Shown one piece after another: positions 8,101-17,149 of a DNA stretch of 45,950 bases. The notes below the pieces were generated by a model, which saw nothing but the letters and a program-made list of their open reading frames with translations, made no database searches and was not told where the DNA came from. The translations under genes and the position numbers were made by a program. The stretch's first letter is position 1. Every line of letters begins with the position of its first letter. This stretch comes from Streptomyces sp. MS191 (GTDB lineage: Bacteria > Actinomycetota > Actinomycetes > Streptomycetales > Streptomycetaceae), in NCBI RefSeq assembly GCF_008042125.1, contig NZ_RDBI01000054.1, positions 117,747-163,696 of the forward strand, given 5' to 3'.

Positions 8101-11100
8101 ATGTCCCTCCCCAAGTCGCGAAGAGTCCGTGCGGCCTGCGCTCTCGCCGCCGCTTCATCCGCCGTGTTCGCCCTGTCCGGGCCCGCCCTCGCCGAACCGG
8201 CGGCGGCGCCGGTGGCCGCGGAGGCCGCCGGCGCCGCCCTGGTCATCGGCTCCGACCGGCTGTCCGTCGCCGTCGCCGAGGACTTCCCGCGGGTCCTGTC
8301 GTACACGGACAGGGCGACCGGCGCCCGCCTGCTCGGCAGCACGGCCCCGGTGACCCAGGTCGTCCTCAACGGCACGGCGTACCCCGTCCGCGCCCAGGGC
8401 GCCCCGGTCCTGACCGCGGCCGCCGCCGCGTACACCCTGACCTTCCCCGACCTTCCCGGGGTCGAGATCGACGCGAGCCTGGGGGTCGCCGACCGGACGA
8501 CCACCTTCAAGGTCACCGCCGTCCGCGACACCGCCGCCTTCCGCGTCGGGACCCTCGACATACCCGGGCACGACCTGGTCTCCGTCGGATCGGCGGACGG
8601 CGGCGCGCAGACCGCCTTCACCCGCCTCGACCCCGACTCCACCCGGACCGCGGACGTCTTCGCGGCGGTCACCGACACCACCGCCGCCGAGGCGAACCCC
8701 GTCGGAGCCAGCTACGCCCTGGTCAACACCGGCTCCCTCGCCGCCGCCGTCGAGTCCAACTCCAGCTACGACAAGCCCGCCGGCGCCTCCGCCCGCGACG
8801 GGGCCCGCTTCTGGCACCAGGCGCGCAAGAACGGCACCGAGACCCGCGTCGGCGTCTGGTCCGGCCAGTGGACCTACCGCGGCGAAGGCGCCCCGCGGCC
8901 CGAGAGCGGTGCCGGCCTGCCCTGGGCCAAGGTCGTCGTCACCCCCGACGCCAACGCCGACGGACGGACCGACTGGCAGGACGGCGCCATCGCCTTCCGC
9001 ACCATCGGGATCAAGGCCCCCGGCAGCGACGCCACCCCCGACCGGGTGATCGCCCACATCCCGTTCAACTTCGCCAGCAACGCCACCCACCCCTTCCTGC
9101 GCACCCTCGACGACGTCAAGCGGATCTCGCTCGCCACCGACGGCCTCGGCCAGTTCGCCCTCCTCAAGGGGTACGGCTCCGAGGGTCACGACTCCGCCCA
9201 CCCCGACTACGGCGGCAACTACAACAAGCGCGCCGGCGGCCTCGCCGACCTCAACAAGCTGCTGAAGGAGGGGAAGAAGTGGGGCGCGGGCTTCGGCGTC
9301 CACGTCAACGCCACCGAGGCCTACCCCGAGGCGAGGAACTTCAGCGAGACCCTCGTCGACAAGACCAAGCCGGGCTGGAACTGGCTCAACCAGAGCTACT
9401 ACATCGACCAGCGCCGGGACATCAACAGCGGTGACCTCGCCCGCCGCTTCCAGCAGCTGCGCGACGAGACCGACCCGAACCTGTCGATGCTCTACATCGA
9501 CGTCTACTACACCCACGGCTGGATCGCCGACAAGACCGTGCAGGCCGTCCAGGCCCAGGGCTGGAACGTCGCCACCGAGTGGTCCGAGAAGTTCGAGCGG
9601 GCCTCCCTGTGGTCCCACTGGGCCAACGACCTGGACTACGGCGGCGCCACCAACAAGGGCCTCAACTCGCAGATCGTCCGCTTCGTGCGCAACGGCGAGA
9701 AGGACGTCTGGAACGCCCACCCGGTCCTCGGCCAGACCGCCCTGGTGGACTTCGAGGGCTGGACCGGCGAGACCGACTGGAACCGCTTCACCGCGAACGT
9801 CTGGCAGAAGAACCTGCCCGCCAAGTACCTCCAGCAGCAGCGCATCACCCGCTGGAACGGCAACGACATCACCTTCACCGGCGAGGTCCGCGGCACCGTC
9901 GAGAACGGCCGCCGCACCTTCTACGACCACGGCCGCAAGGTCCTGGACGGCGAGTCCTACCTCCTGCCCTGGGACGGCGGCAAGAAGCTCTACCACTACA
10001 ACAAGACGGGTGGCAGCAGCAGTTGGGCCGTCGCCGGCACCGGCTCGTACACCGTCTACCGGCTGACGGACAACGGCCGGGTGAAGACCGGCACCGTCCG
10101 GCCCGCGGGCGGGCGGATCACCCTCGACGCGGCCGCCGGACAGCCCTACGTCCTCTACCCCGACCGCGCCCCCGAGCCGCGCGACCCGCGCTGGGGCGAG
10201 GGCACCCCGGTCAGGGACCCCGGGTTCAACGACGCCCGGCTCTCCGCCTGGGCCACCACCGGCACGGTCGCCCGCGACACCGACGGCCAGGGCCGCAACA
10301 GCGCCAGGCTCACCGGCGCGGCCACCGCCTCGGTCCGCCAGCAGATCACCGGACTCGTCCCCGGCAAGCGGTACACGGCCTCCGCCCTCGTCGAGGTCGA
10401 GCCCGGGAAGACCCGGCCGACCACGCTGGCCATCGCCGGCGGCTCCGTCACCGTCGCACGCTCCGCCCTCGAGGACCGGGTCGCCGCCTCCGACTGGAAC
10501 GGCACCCGGCTCCAGCGCGCCAAGGTCACCTTCACCGCCCCGCCCACCGGGACGGCGGCGCTTCGGATCGAGGCGGCGGCCGGCAGCGCCGCCGCCGTCC
10601 GCATCGACGACGTCCGGATCGTCGGCGGCGCCCCCGCGGCCAGGACCGGAGCCGTCGTCCACGAGGACTTCGAGGCCGTCGACCAGGGCTGGGGACCCTT
10701 CCTCAAGGGCGATGCCGGCGGCACGACCGACCCGCGCACCCACATCGCCCAGCTGCACGCCCCGTACACCAGGGCCGGCTGGAACGGGAAGCTCGTCGAC
10801 GACGTCGTCGACGGCGCCGAGTCCCTGAAGTCGCACGACGAGAACAGCGGCCTCGTGTACCGGACCGCGCCCTGGACCGTCCCGATGGAGGACGGGCACT
10901 CCTACCGGGTGGAGTACGACTACCAGTCCAGCCACGCCGGCGCCTACGAGTGGGTCACCGGCTACGACCGCACCCGGGGTGACGGGCCGTCCGTCGAGAC
11001 TCGCCGCACCCCGATCGGGCAGCAGCGCACCACCGCCCACTTCGCGCAGACGGTGACCGCCGGCTGCGGCGACACCTGGACCGGCCTGCGCAAGCGCGGC

Positions 11101-11955
11101 GACGCGCCCGACGGCGCCGACTTCGTCCTCGACGGCTTCACGGTCACCGACCTGGGCCCCGCCCCCGAGCGGGCCGCCTGCGGCACCCTCGGCCTCACCG
11201 CGCCGGACACCCTGGAGCCGGGCCGCGCCAACGAGGTCACCGCCACCTTCGCCAACGACGAGGCGAGCGCGGTCGACGCCGTCACCGCGGCCCTCGCGCT
11301 GCCCGCCGGCTGGACCGCCGAGCCGGCCGCCCCGGTCGTCGTCGGAACGGTCGCGGCGGGCGCCGAGGCCACCGCCACCTGGAAGGTCACCCCGCCCGTC
11401 GACGCCGCCTACCGCGGCTACCCGCTCGACGCCACGGTCACGTACACCGTCGGCGGCCAGGCCCGGAAGCTGACCGCGACCACCACCGTCCGCACGCTGC
11501 CCCCGCCGCCCGCCACCGACAGCTGGGCGAGCGACCTGGACTGGACGTCGTCGGCCAACGGCTGGGGTCCGGTGGAGCGGGACCTGTCCAACGGCGAGAC
11601 CGGCAGCGGCGACGGCAGCCCGCTGCGGATCGGGGGAGTGGCCTACGCCAAGGGGCTCGGCACCCACGCCCCGGCCACGGTGCGCTACTACCTGGGTGGT
11701 TCCTGCCGCTCCTTCACCGCCGAGGTCGGGGTGGACGACGTCCAGGCCACCCGCGGCACCGTGCAGTTCAGCGTCCTCGCCGACGGTACGGAGAAGGTGA
11801 AGTCGCCGGTCCTCAAGGCCACCGACCCGGCCTGGTCGCTGACGGCCGACGTCACCGGGGCCTCCTACGTCGACCTGGTCGCCGGCGACGGCGGCGACGG
11901 GAACGGCAACGACCACGCGGACTGGGGGAACGCGCGCTTCCACTGCTCCGGCTGA
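8101..11955 (+). CDS. Secreted GH101 endo-alpha-N-acetylgalactosaminidase
   Basis: A 1284-aa secreted enzyme. A Sec signal peptide ends at PALA (cleavage near residue 31/32). An N-terminal beta-sandwich is followed by the GH101 barrel with MLYIDVYYTHGW (Asp467, likely nucleophile) and VATEWSEKFE (Glu493 or a nearby Glu, likely acid/base), then TGEVRGTVENGRR and the accessory beta domain. C-terminal parts are a galactose-binding-like module (~700-850), a second concanavalin-like module (VVHEDFEAVDQGWGPF), an NEW3-type domain (ANEVTATFAND) and an NPCBM module (DLDWTSSANGWGP to the end). GH101 enzymes release the Gal-beta-1,3-GalNAc core-1 disaccharide from Ser/Thr in mucin-type glycoproteins. 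The Asp-to-Glu spacing is shorter than in the pneumococcal enzyme, so the acid/base assignment is tentative. The ATG at 8101 is chosen because it begins the signal peptide. Confidence 0.85.
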   Translation: MSLPKSRRVRAACALAAASSAVFALSGPALAEPAAAPVAAEAAGAALVIGSDRLSVAVAEDFPRVLSYTDRATGARLLGSTAPVTQVVLNGTAYPVRAQGAPVLTAAAAAYTLTFPDLPGVEIDASLGVADRTTTFKVTAVRDTAAFRVGTLDIPGHDLVSVGSADGGAQTAFTRLDPDSTRTADVFAAVTDTTAAEANPVGASYALVNTGSLAAAVESNSSYDKPAGASARDGARFWHQARKNGTETRVGVWSGQWTYRGEGAPRPESGAGLPWAKVVVTPDANADGRTDWQDGAIAFRTIGIKAPGSDATPDRVIAHIPFNFASNATHPFLRTLDDVKRISLATDGLGQFALLKGYGSEGHDSAHPDYGGNYNKRAGGLADLNKLLKEGKKWGAGFGVHVNATEAYPEARNFSETLVDKTKPGWNWLNQSYYIDQRRDINSGDLARRFQQLRDETDPNLSMLYIDVYYTHGWIADKTVQAVQAQGWNVATEWSEKFERASLWSHWANDLDYGGATNKGLNSQIVRFVRNGEKDVWNAHPVLGQTALVDFEGWTGETDWNRFTANVWQKNLPAKYLQQQRITRWNGNDITFTGEVRGTVENGRRTFYDHGRKVLDGESYLLPWDGGKKLYHYNKTGGSSSWAVAGTGSYTVYRLTDNGRVKTGTVRPAGGRITLDAAAGQPYVLYPDRAPEPRDPRWGEGTPVRDPGFNDARLSAWATTGTVARDTDGQGRNSARLTGAATASVRQQITGLVPGKRYTASALVEVEPGKTRPTTLAIAGGSVTVARSALEDRVAASDWNGTRLQRAKVTFTAPPTGTAALRIEAAAGSAAAVRIDDVRIVGGAPAARTGAVVHEDFEAVDQGWGPFLKGDAGGTTDPRTHIAQLHAPYTRAGWNGKLVDDVVDGAESLKSHDENSGLVYRTAPWTVPMEDGHSYRVEYDYQSSHAGAYEWVTGYDRTRGDGPSVETRRTPIGQQRTTAHFAQTVTAGCGDTWTGLRKRGDAPDGADFVLDGFTVTDLGPAPERAACGTLGLTAPDTLEPGRANEVTATFANDEASAVDAVTAALALPAGWTAEPAAPVVVGTVAAGAEATATWKVTPPVDAAYRGYPLDATVTYTVGGQARKLTATTTVRTLPPPPATDSWASDLDWTSSANGWGPVERDLSNGETGSGDGSPLRIGGVAYAKGLGTHAPATVRYYLGGSCRSFTAEVGVDDVQATRGTVQFSVLADGTEKVKSPVLKATDPAWSLTADVTGASYVDLVAGDGGDGNGNDHADWGNARFHCSG

Positions 11956-11982
11956 GCAGGGCGCGGCGGGGCGGGAGTTGAC

Positions 11983-11995
11983 GGAAAGCGCTTCC
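11983..11995. promoter_or_regulatory. LacI-like half-palindrome upstream of the lyase gene
   Basis: GGAAAGCGCTTCC is a near-palindrome with a central CG, as in many LacI-family operators (GAAANCG..TTTC type). It is 104 nt before the PL8 start and just after the GH101 stop. It could instead be part of a weak terminator for the GH101 gene. Confidence 0.3.
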
Positions 11996-12015
11996 GCCCC
12001 GTCGTGCGGTGCTCA

Positions 12016-12044
12016 TTGATTGCGTCGGAGAGCCGGTGTTAGAC
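12016..12044 (+). promoter_or_regulatory. Candidate promoter of the PL8 lyase gene
   Basis: TTGATT (12016-12021), a 17-nt spacer and TTAGAC (12039-12044). The -35 is good and the -10 is weak. The predicted start site falls at the edge of the dre-like operator. Confidence 0.4.
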
Positions 12045-12052
12045 CGGCCCCA

Positions 12053-12068
12053 ACCGGTCTACACCACT
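12053..12068. promoter_or_regulatory. DasR-type operator (dre-like site)
   Basis: ACCGGTCTACACCACT matches the DasR consensus ACTGGTCTAGACCACT at 14 of 16 positions. It lies just downstream of the candidate -10 box and 18 nt before the start codon. It also overlaps a perfect 8-bp inverted repeat, TAGACCGG (12040-12047) and CCGGTCTA (12054-12061). DasR is the GntR-type repressor released by GlcN-6-P in Streptomyces. Control of an enzyme that yields GlcNAc- or GalNAc-containing disaccharides fits that role. Confidence 0.6.
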
Positions 12069-12086
12069 TCCCCCGGGAGGCTCCCC

Positions 12087-14432
12087 GTGCCCGTCCCCGC
12101 CTGGTCCCGACGCACCTTCCTGCTCACCGCCTCCGCCACCGCCGCCACCCTCGCGGTCCCGCTCCCCGCCGCCCGCGCCGCGGAGCCGGCCTCGCTCGCC
12201 GAGGAGTCGGAGGCGCTGCGGCAGCGCTGGGTCGGCATCCAGCTCGGCTCCGGCTTCGACGCCGGGGCCGAGCCGTACGCCACCCGCCTCGCCGAGACCG
12301 GCGCGCTCGCCCGCGCCTTCCGGGCCTCCATGGCCCCGACGGACACCTCCCTGTGGCCGGGCTACGCCTTCGACCCGCCGTCCGGCATCACCCAGTCGTA
12401 CAGCCGCCTGTGGACCATGACGCAGGCGTACGCCCAGCCCGGCACGGGGCTCACCGGCGACCCGGGCCTCCTCACGGACATCGTCCGCGGCCTGGACCAC
12501 CTCTCCGCGCGGGTCTACCACGCCACCACCGTCCGCTACGGCAACTGGTGGGAGTGGCAGATCGGCAGCCCCCGGCTGCTCATGGACATCGTCGCCGTCC
12601 TCCACCCCCACCTCGGAGCCGAACGGATCGAGGCCGCGTGTGCCGCCGTCGACCACTTCGTCCCCGACACCGTGCTCACCGACTACAGCGGCACCTCGAC
12701 CGGGGCCAACCGCGTCGACCTCTGCCGCTCCGTCGCCCTCCGCGGCATCCTCGGGGCCGCCCCGGCCAAGACCGCGCTGGCCCGCGACGCGCTCTCGCCC
12801 GTCTTCCCGTACGTGACCCGGGGCGACGGCCTGTACGCCGACGGCTCCTTCATCCAGCACACCTGGGTGGCCTACTCGGGCACCTACGGGCAGGTCATGC
12901 TCGACGGACTCGGCCGGCTCTTCACCCTGCTCGCCGGCTCCACGTGGGCCGTCACCGACCCGAACCGCCAGATCATCCTCGACAGCGTCGAGAAGGCCTA
13001 CGCGCCCCTGATCTACAACGGCCTGATGATGGACAGCGTCAACGGCCGCGCCATCAGCCGCGGTTACCTGAAGAGCGACGAGCGGCAGATCATGCGCTCC
13101 GACCACTTCCACGGCCAGGGCCTGATCGCCGCCATCGCCCTCCTGGCCGGCGGCGCGAGCGCCGCCGAACGCGACCGGTGGCACGCGCGCGTGAAGGGCT
13201 GGATCGAACGGGACACCGTCACCCCGGTCCTCACGGCCCGCCAGTTCGGCGTCGCCGACCTCGCCCGGCTCCACGCGGTCGCCACCGCCCCCGTCCCGGC
13301 CGCTCCCGAACCCACCGGCCACACCCTCTTCGCCGCCATGGACCGCGCCGTGCACCGCCGCCCCGGCTGGGCCGCCAACATCTCCATGGCCTCGGAGCGC
13401 GTCTCCTCCTACGAGTGCGGCAACGGCGAGAACCCGCGCGGCTGGCACACCGGGGCCGGGATGCTCTACTGGTGGGGCCCGGGCGCCGGATCCGACGCCC
13501 AGTACACCGACTGGTTCTGGCCCACCGTCGACCCCTACCGGCTGCCCGGCACGACCGTCTCCACCCGGCGGCTCGCCGACCGCGCGGGCGGCGAGTGGGG
13601 CGCGCACCGGCCCGCCGTGCAGTGGGTCGGCGGCGCCACCGACGGCGAGTTCGCCGCCGTCGGGCAGCACGTCAAGGGGCTCGGCTCCACCCTGGAGGCC
13701 CGCAAGTCCTGGTTCTGCGCCGCCGACACGGTCATCTGCCTCGGGGCCGGCATCACCGCCGCCGACGGAGTCCCCGTGGAGACGGTCGTCGACAACCGCC
13801 TCCTCGCCGACGACCGCGCCCAGCCCCTCACCACCGGCGCCCGGTGGGCGCACCTGGAGGGCCACGGCGGCTGGGTCCTCCCCGAGGGGACGGCCGGACT
13901 GCGCACCCTGCGCGAGGAACGGACCGGGGCCTGGAGCGACATCAACACCACCAGCTCCACCGAGCGCCGCACCCGCGGCTACCAGACGCTCTGGCTGGAC
14001 CACGGCACGGACCCGGTCGACGCCTCGTACGCGTACCTGCTGATGCCCGGGGCCTCCCGCCGCGCCCTGGCCGCCCGGGCGGCCGACGGCGGCTGGCTGA
14101 CGATCCTGGACAACACGGCGGACCGGCAGGCGGTCGCCGTCCCGTCCCTGGGGCTGACGGCCGCCAACTTCTGGCGGGCCGGTACCGTGGGGCGCCTGAC
14201 GGTCACCGCCCCCGCGAGCGTGCTGGTGCGCCGGCGCCGATCGGTCCTCGACCTCCGGATCTCCGAGCCGCCCCGTACCGGGCAGCCCTTCGAGGTCGTC
14301 TGGGACGGGCCGGCCCGCCGGGTGATCGGCCACGACCCCTCGGTGGCGGTCCGGTCCACCGGGCGGTCCCTCCGGCTGACGATCACGCCGGGAGTCGCCG
14401 GAGCCACCCACCAGTGCACGGTGCTTGTGTAA
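12087..14432 (+). CDS. Tat-exported polysaccharide lyase family 8 (hyaluronate/chondroitin lyase)
   Basis: A 781-aa lyase. The N-terminus WSRRTFLLTA is a twin-arginine signal, ending at AARA-AEP. The alpha-toroid domain contains NWWEWQIGSPR, then STGANR (Asn208) and DGSFIQHTWVAYSGTYGQ (His258, Tyr267). The Asn-His-Tyr spacing of 50 and 9 residues equals that of the catalytic triad in pneumococcal hyaluronate lyase (N349/H399/Y408). The central beta domain includes GWAANISMASERVSSYE and GWHTGAGMLYWW, and a C-terminal beta domain ends the protein. PL8 enzymes cleave hyaluronan, chondroitin or xanthan by beta-elimination; the motif set favours hyaluronan or chondroitin. GTG 12087 is chosen because gggagg lies 6 nt upstream and because it opens the Tat signal; earlier in-frame starts lack these. 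Confidence 0.9.
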   Translation: MPVPAWSRRTFLLTASATAATLAVPLPAARAAEPASLAEESEALRQRWVGIQLGSGFDAGAEPYATRLAETGALARAFRASMAPTDTSLWPGYAFDPPSGITQSYSRLWTMTQAYAQPGTGLTGDPGLLTDIVRGLDHLSARVYHATTVRYGNWWEWQIGSPRLLMDIVAVLHPHLGAERIEAACAAVDHFVPDTVLTDYSGTSTGANRVDLCRSVALRGILGAAPAKTALARDALSPVFPYVTRGDGLYADGSFIQHTWVAYSGTYGQVMLDGLGRLFTLLAGSTWAVTDPNRQIILDSVEKAYAPLIYNGLMMDSVNGRAISRGYLKSDERQIMRSDHFHGQGLIAAIALLAGGASAAERDRWHARVKGWIERDTVTPVLTARQFGVADLARLHAVATAPVPAAPEPTGHTLFAAMDRAVHRRPGWAANISMASERVSSYECGNGENPRGWHTGAGMLYWWGPGAGSDAQYTDWFWPTVDPYRLPGTTVSTRRLADRAGGEWGAHRPAVQWVGGATDGEFAAVGQHVKGLGSTLEARKSWFCAADTVICLGAGITAADGVPVETVVDNRLLADDRAQPLTTGARWAHLEGHGGWVLPEGTAGLRTLREERTGAWSDINTTSSTERRTRGYQTLWLDHGTDPVDASYAYLLMPGASRRALAARAADGGWLTILDNTADRQAVAVPSLGLTAANFWRAGTVGRLTVTAPASVLVRRRRSVLDLRISEPPRTGQPFEVVWDGPARRVIGHDPSVAVRSTGRSLRLTITPGVAGATHQCTVLV

Positions 14433-14563
14433 GGATCCTACAAACGCCAGGGGTGTCTGGCTGTCGACTCGGCCGGGTGGGGGCATGGTTCTGTCCAGCC
14501 CCACCAGGAATCCGCGCGGGAGACTGTACGGAGTCGACGGCGGGATTTCCTTGGTCGGCTTCG

Positions 14564-14569
14564 TAGGGT
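14564..14569 (+). promoter_or_regulatory. -10 box of a leaderless accB transcript
   Basis: TAGGGT ends 6 nt before the accB ATG, which places the transcription start on or next to the A of ATG. There is no Shine-Dalgarno sequence before this start, so a leaderless mRNA is likely. No clear -35 is visible. Confidence 0.55.
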
Positions 14570-14575
14570 CGGTAC

Positions 14576-16159
14576 ATGACCGTTGTGGACCAGATCCCGA
14601 GCGAGCCGACCGACGCCCGTGGCCGTGTTGCCGAGCTGCACGCACTCCGCGAGGAGGCGCGCCGCGGACCGAGCGACCGGGCGACCGAGGCCCAGCACGC
14701 CAAGGGCAAGCTGACCGCTCGCGAGCGCATCGAGCTGCTGCTCGACCCTGGCTCCTTCAACGAGGTCGAGCAGCTGCGCCGGCACCGCGCCACGGGCTTC
14801 GGCCTGGAGGCCCGCAAGCCGTACACCGACGGTGTCATCACCGGCTGGGGCACGGTCGAGGGCCGCACGGTCTTCGTCTACGCGCACGACTTCCGGATCT
14901 TCGGCGGCGCGCTGGGTGAGGCCCACGCCACCAAGATCCACAAGATCATGGACATGGCCATCGCGGCGGGCGCCCCGCTCGTCTCGCTGAACGACGGCGC
15001 CGGCGCCCGTATCCAGGAGGGCGTCTCGGCGCTCGCCGGCTACGGCGGCATCTTCCAGCGCAACACCCGCGCCTCGGGCGTCATCCCGCAGATCTCGGTC
15101 ATGCTCGGCCCGTGCGCCGGCGGCGCCGCCTACAGCCCGGCCCTCACGGACTTCGTCTTCATGGTCCGCGAGACCTCGCAGATGTTCATCACCGGCCCGG
15201 ACGTCGTCAAGGCGGTCACCGGCGAGGAGATCACCCAGAACGGTCTGGGCGGCGCGGACGTGCACGCCGAGACCAGCGGCGTCGCGCACTTCGCGTACGA
15301 CGACGAGGAGACCTGCATCGCCGAGGTGCGCTACCTCCTGTCGATGCTGCCGCAGAACAACCGCGAGAACCCGCCTACGGTCGCCTCGGAGGACCCGGCG
15401 GACCGCCGCGGGGACGTCCTGCTCGACCTGGTGCCGGCCGACGGCAACCGCCCGTACGACATGCACAAGGTCATCGAGGAGCTCGTCGACGAGGGCGACT
15501 ACCTGGAGATCCACGAGCGCTGGGCCCGCAACATCATCTGCGCCCTGGCCCGGCTGGACGGCCAGGTCGTCGGCATCGTCGCCAACCAGCCCCAGTCGCT
15601 GGCCGGTGTCCTGGACATCGAGGCGTCCGAGAAGGCCGCGCGCTTCGTCCAGATGTGCGATGCCTTCAACATCCCGATCATCACTCTTCTGGACGTCCCC
15701 GGCTTCCTCCCGGGCGTCGACCAGGAGCACGGTGGAATCATCCGCCACGGCGCGAAGCTGCTGTACGCGTACTGCAACGCGACCGTGCCCCGGATCTCGC
15801 TGATCCTGCGCAAGGCGTACGGCGGCGCCTACATCGTGATGGACAGCCAGTCCATCGGCGCCGACCTGACGTACGCCTGGCCCACCAACGAAATCGCGGT
15901 GATGGGCGCCGAAGGTGCCGCCAACGTCATCTTCCGCAAGCAGATCGCCGAGGCAGAGGACTCCGAGGCCATGCGGGCCCGCATGGTCAAGGAGTACAAG
16001 GCCGAGCTGATGCACCCGTACTACGCCGCGGAGCGCGGTCTGGTCGACGACGTCATCGACCCCGCCGAGACGCGTGAGGTCCTGATCAGGTCTCTCGCCA
16101 TGCTCCGCACCAAGCACGCCGACCTGCCGTCCCGCAAGCACGGCAACCCGCCTCAGTAA
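14576..16159 (+). CDS. accB: Acyl-CoA carboxylase carboxyltransferase (beta) subunit AccB
   Basis: A 527-aa carboxyltransferase of the acyl-CoA carboxylase family. It transfers CO2 from biotin on the alpha subunit to acetyl- or propionyl-CoA, giving malonyl- or methylmalonyl-CoA for fatty acid and polyketide synthesis. Both crotonase-like halves are complete: GKLTARERIELLLDPGSF, LNDGAGARIQEGV and the oxyanion GPCAGGAAYSPAL in the first half; VPGFLPGVDQEHGGIIRHGA and GGAYIVMDSQSIGADL in the second. Residue 420 is Ile. Work on S. coelicolor assigned acyl-CoA choice to this position, with Asp in PccB (propionyl only) and Ile in AccB (acetyl and propionyl). The call is therefore AccB rather than PccB. 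accE follows 14 nt downstream; the biotinylated alpha subunit is not in this window. Confidence 0.93.
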   Translation: MTVVDQIPSEPTDARGRVAELHALREEARRGPSDRATEAQHAKGKLTARERIELLLDPGSFNEVEQLRRHRATGFGLEARKPYTDGVITGWGTVEGRTVFVYAHDFRIFGGALGEAHATKIHKIMDMAIAAGAPLVSLNDGAGARIQEGVSALAGYGGIFQRNTRASGVIPQISVMLGPCAGGAAYSPALTDFVFMVRETSQMFITGPDVVKAVTGEEITQNGLGGADVHAETSGVAHFAYDDEETCIAEVRYLLSMLPQNNRENPPTVASEDPADRRGDVLLDLVPADGNRPYDMHKVIEELVDEGDYLEIHERWARNIICALARLDGQVVGIVANQPQSLAGVLDIEASEKAARFVQMCDAFNIPIITLLDVPGFLPGVDQEHGGIIRHGAKLLYAYCNATVPRISLILRKAYGGAYIVMDSQSIGADLTYAWPTNEIAVMGAEGAANVIFRKQIAEAEDSEAMRARMVKEYKAELMHPYYAAERGLVDDVIDPAETREVLIRSLAMLRTKHADLPSRKHGNPPQ

Positions 16160-16173
16160 GAGGAGCCACTGAC

Positions 16174-16371
16174 GTGACCACGCCTGCCAACCTTCTCCGC
16201 GTCGAGAAGGGCCACGCCGACCCCGAGGAGCTCGCCGCGATCACCGCGGTGCTGCTCGCCCGGGCGGCCTCCCAGCCCGCCGAGACGTCCTCCCACGCCC
16301 CCTCCACGGCCGGCTGGCGCCGCCTGGAGCGCCAGTCGGGCTTCCGCCCCTCCCACTCCTGGCAGGGCTGA
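16174..16371 (+). CDS. accE: Acyl-CoA carboxylase epsilon subunit AccE
   Basis: A 65-aa acidic/helical protein (LLRVEKGHADPEELAAITAVL, then a C-terminal GWRRLERQSGFRPSHSW motif). The epsilon subunit binds and stimulates the AccB hexamer with the AccA biotin carboxylase. GTG start with aagaggag at 16158-16165. It is cotranscribed with accB and closed by a strong terminator. Confidence 0.92.
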   Translation: MTTPANLLRVEKGHADPEELAAITAVLLARAASQPAETSSHAPSTAGWRRLERQSGFRPSHSWQG

Positions 16372-16381
16372 CAGCGCAGAC

Positions 16382-16423
16382 CCGAAGGCCCCCGCCTCCC
16401 TCCCGGGAGACGGGGGCCTTCGG
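16382..16423 (+). terminator. accBE terminator
   Basis: A perfect 13-bp stem ccgaaggcccccg/cgggggccttcgg encloses a 16-nt loop, starting 11 nt after the accE stop codon. Confidence 0.85.
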
Positions 16424-16512
16424 CATGCCGGACGTCCCGCCGCGGCGCCCCGCCGTCACCGCCCGCCCGACACCGGGCACGCCCGGCGGCGCCGACCGTC
16501 CGGGGCACGCGA

Positions 16513-16545
16513 AGGCCCCCGCAACCGGACCGGTTGCGGGGGCCT
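16513..16545 (-). terminator. Terminator of the accE-proximal conservon
   Basis: A perfect 16-nt inverted repeat aggcccccgcaaccgg/ccggttgcgggggcct around a single A, 23 nt past the cvnD stop. It sits back to back with the accBE terminator. Confidence 0.8.
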
Positions 16546-16567
16546 CTCGCGGAACCCGGGGGGACGG

Positions 16568-17149
16568 TTACCGCAGACGTGCCATCAGGGCGTGCTCCAC
16601 CAGCGTGATGAGGGCGCTCTTGGCGTCCGCGCGGTGGCGTGCGTCGGTGGTGATGATCGGGGTGTCCGGGCCGATCTGGAGGGCCTCGCGGACTTCCTCG
16701 GGCTGGTAGGGCTGGTGCCCGTCGAAGCCGTTGAGGGCGATGACGAACGGCAGCCCGGAGTTCTCGAAGTAGTCGACGGCCGGGAAGCAGTCGGCGAGGC
16801 GGCGCGTGTCGACCAGGACGACGGCGCCGATGGCGCCGCGGACCAGGTCGTCCCACATGAACCAGAAGCGGTCCTGACCGGGCGTACCGAAGAGGTACAG
16901 GATCAGGTCCTGGTCCAGGGTGATGCGGCCGAAGTCCATGGCGACGGTCGTCGTCGTCTTGTCGCCGGTGTGCGTGAGGTCGTCGATGCCCGCGGACGCA
17001 GACGTCATCACGGCCTCGGTACGCAGCGGGTTGATCTCCGAGACGGCGCCGACGAACGTGGTCTTGCCCACGCCGAAGCCACCCGCCACCACGATCTTCG
17101 CGCTGGTGGTTGAACGGGCCGCGCCGCCGCTAGAGCTTGCGAAGTCCAC
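16568..17149 (-). CDS. cvnD: Conservon small GTPase CvnD (accE-proximal set)
   Basis: A 193-aa Ras/MglA-like GTPase. It has P-loop GGFGVGKTT, switch-II-like LFGTPGQDRFWF (DxxG replaced by GTPG), and ALNGFD in the NKxD position. CvnD is the G-protein of the conservon, which acts at the membrane with CvnA, CvnB and CvnC in a switch often likened to eukaryotic GPCR signalling. Its start overlaps the end of cvnC by 20 nt, implying translational coupling. It differs from the second CvnD in this window at only three residues plus a 3-aa indel near residue 11. Confidence 0.92.
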   Translation of the reverse strand: MDFASSSGGAARSTTSAKIVVAGGFGVGKTTFVGAVSEINPLRTEAVMTSASAGIDDLTHTGDKTTTTVAMDFGRITLDQDLILYLFGTPGQDRFWFMWDDLVRGAIGAVVLVDTRRLADCFPAVDYFENSGLPFVIALNGFDGHQPYQPEEVREALQIGPDTPIITTDARHRADAKSALITLVEHALMARLR

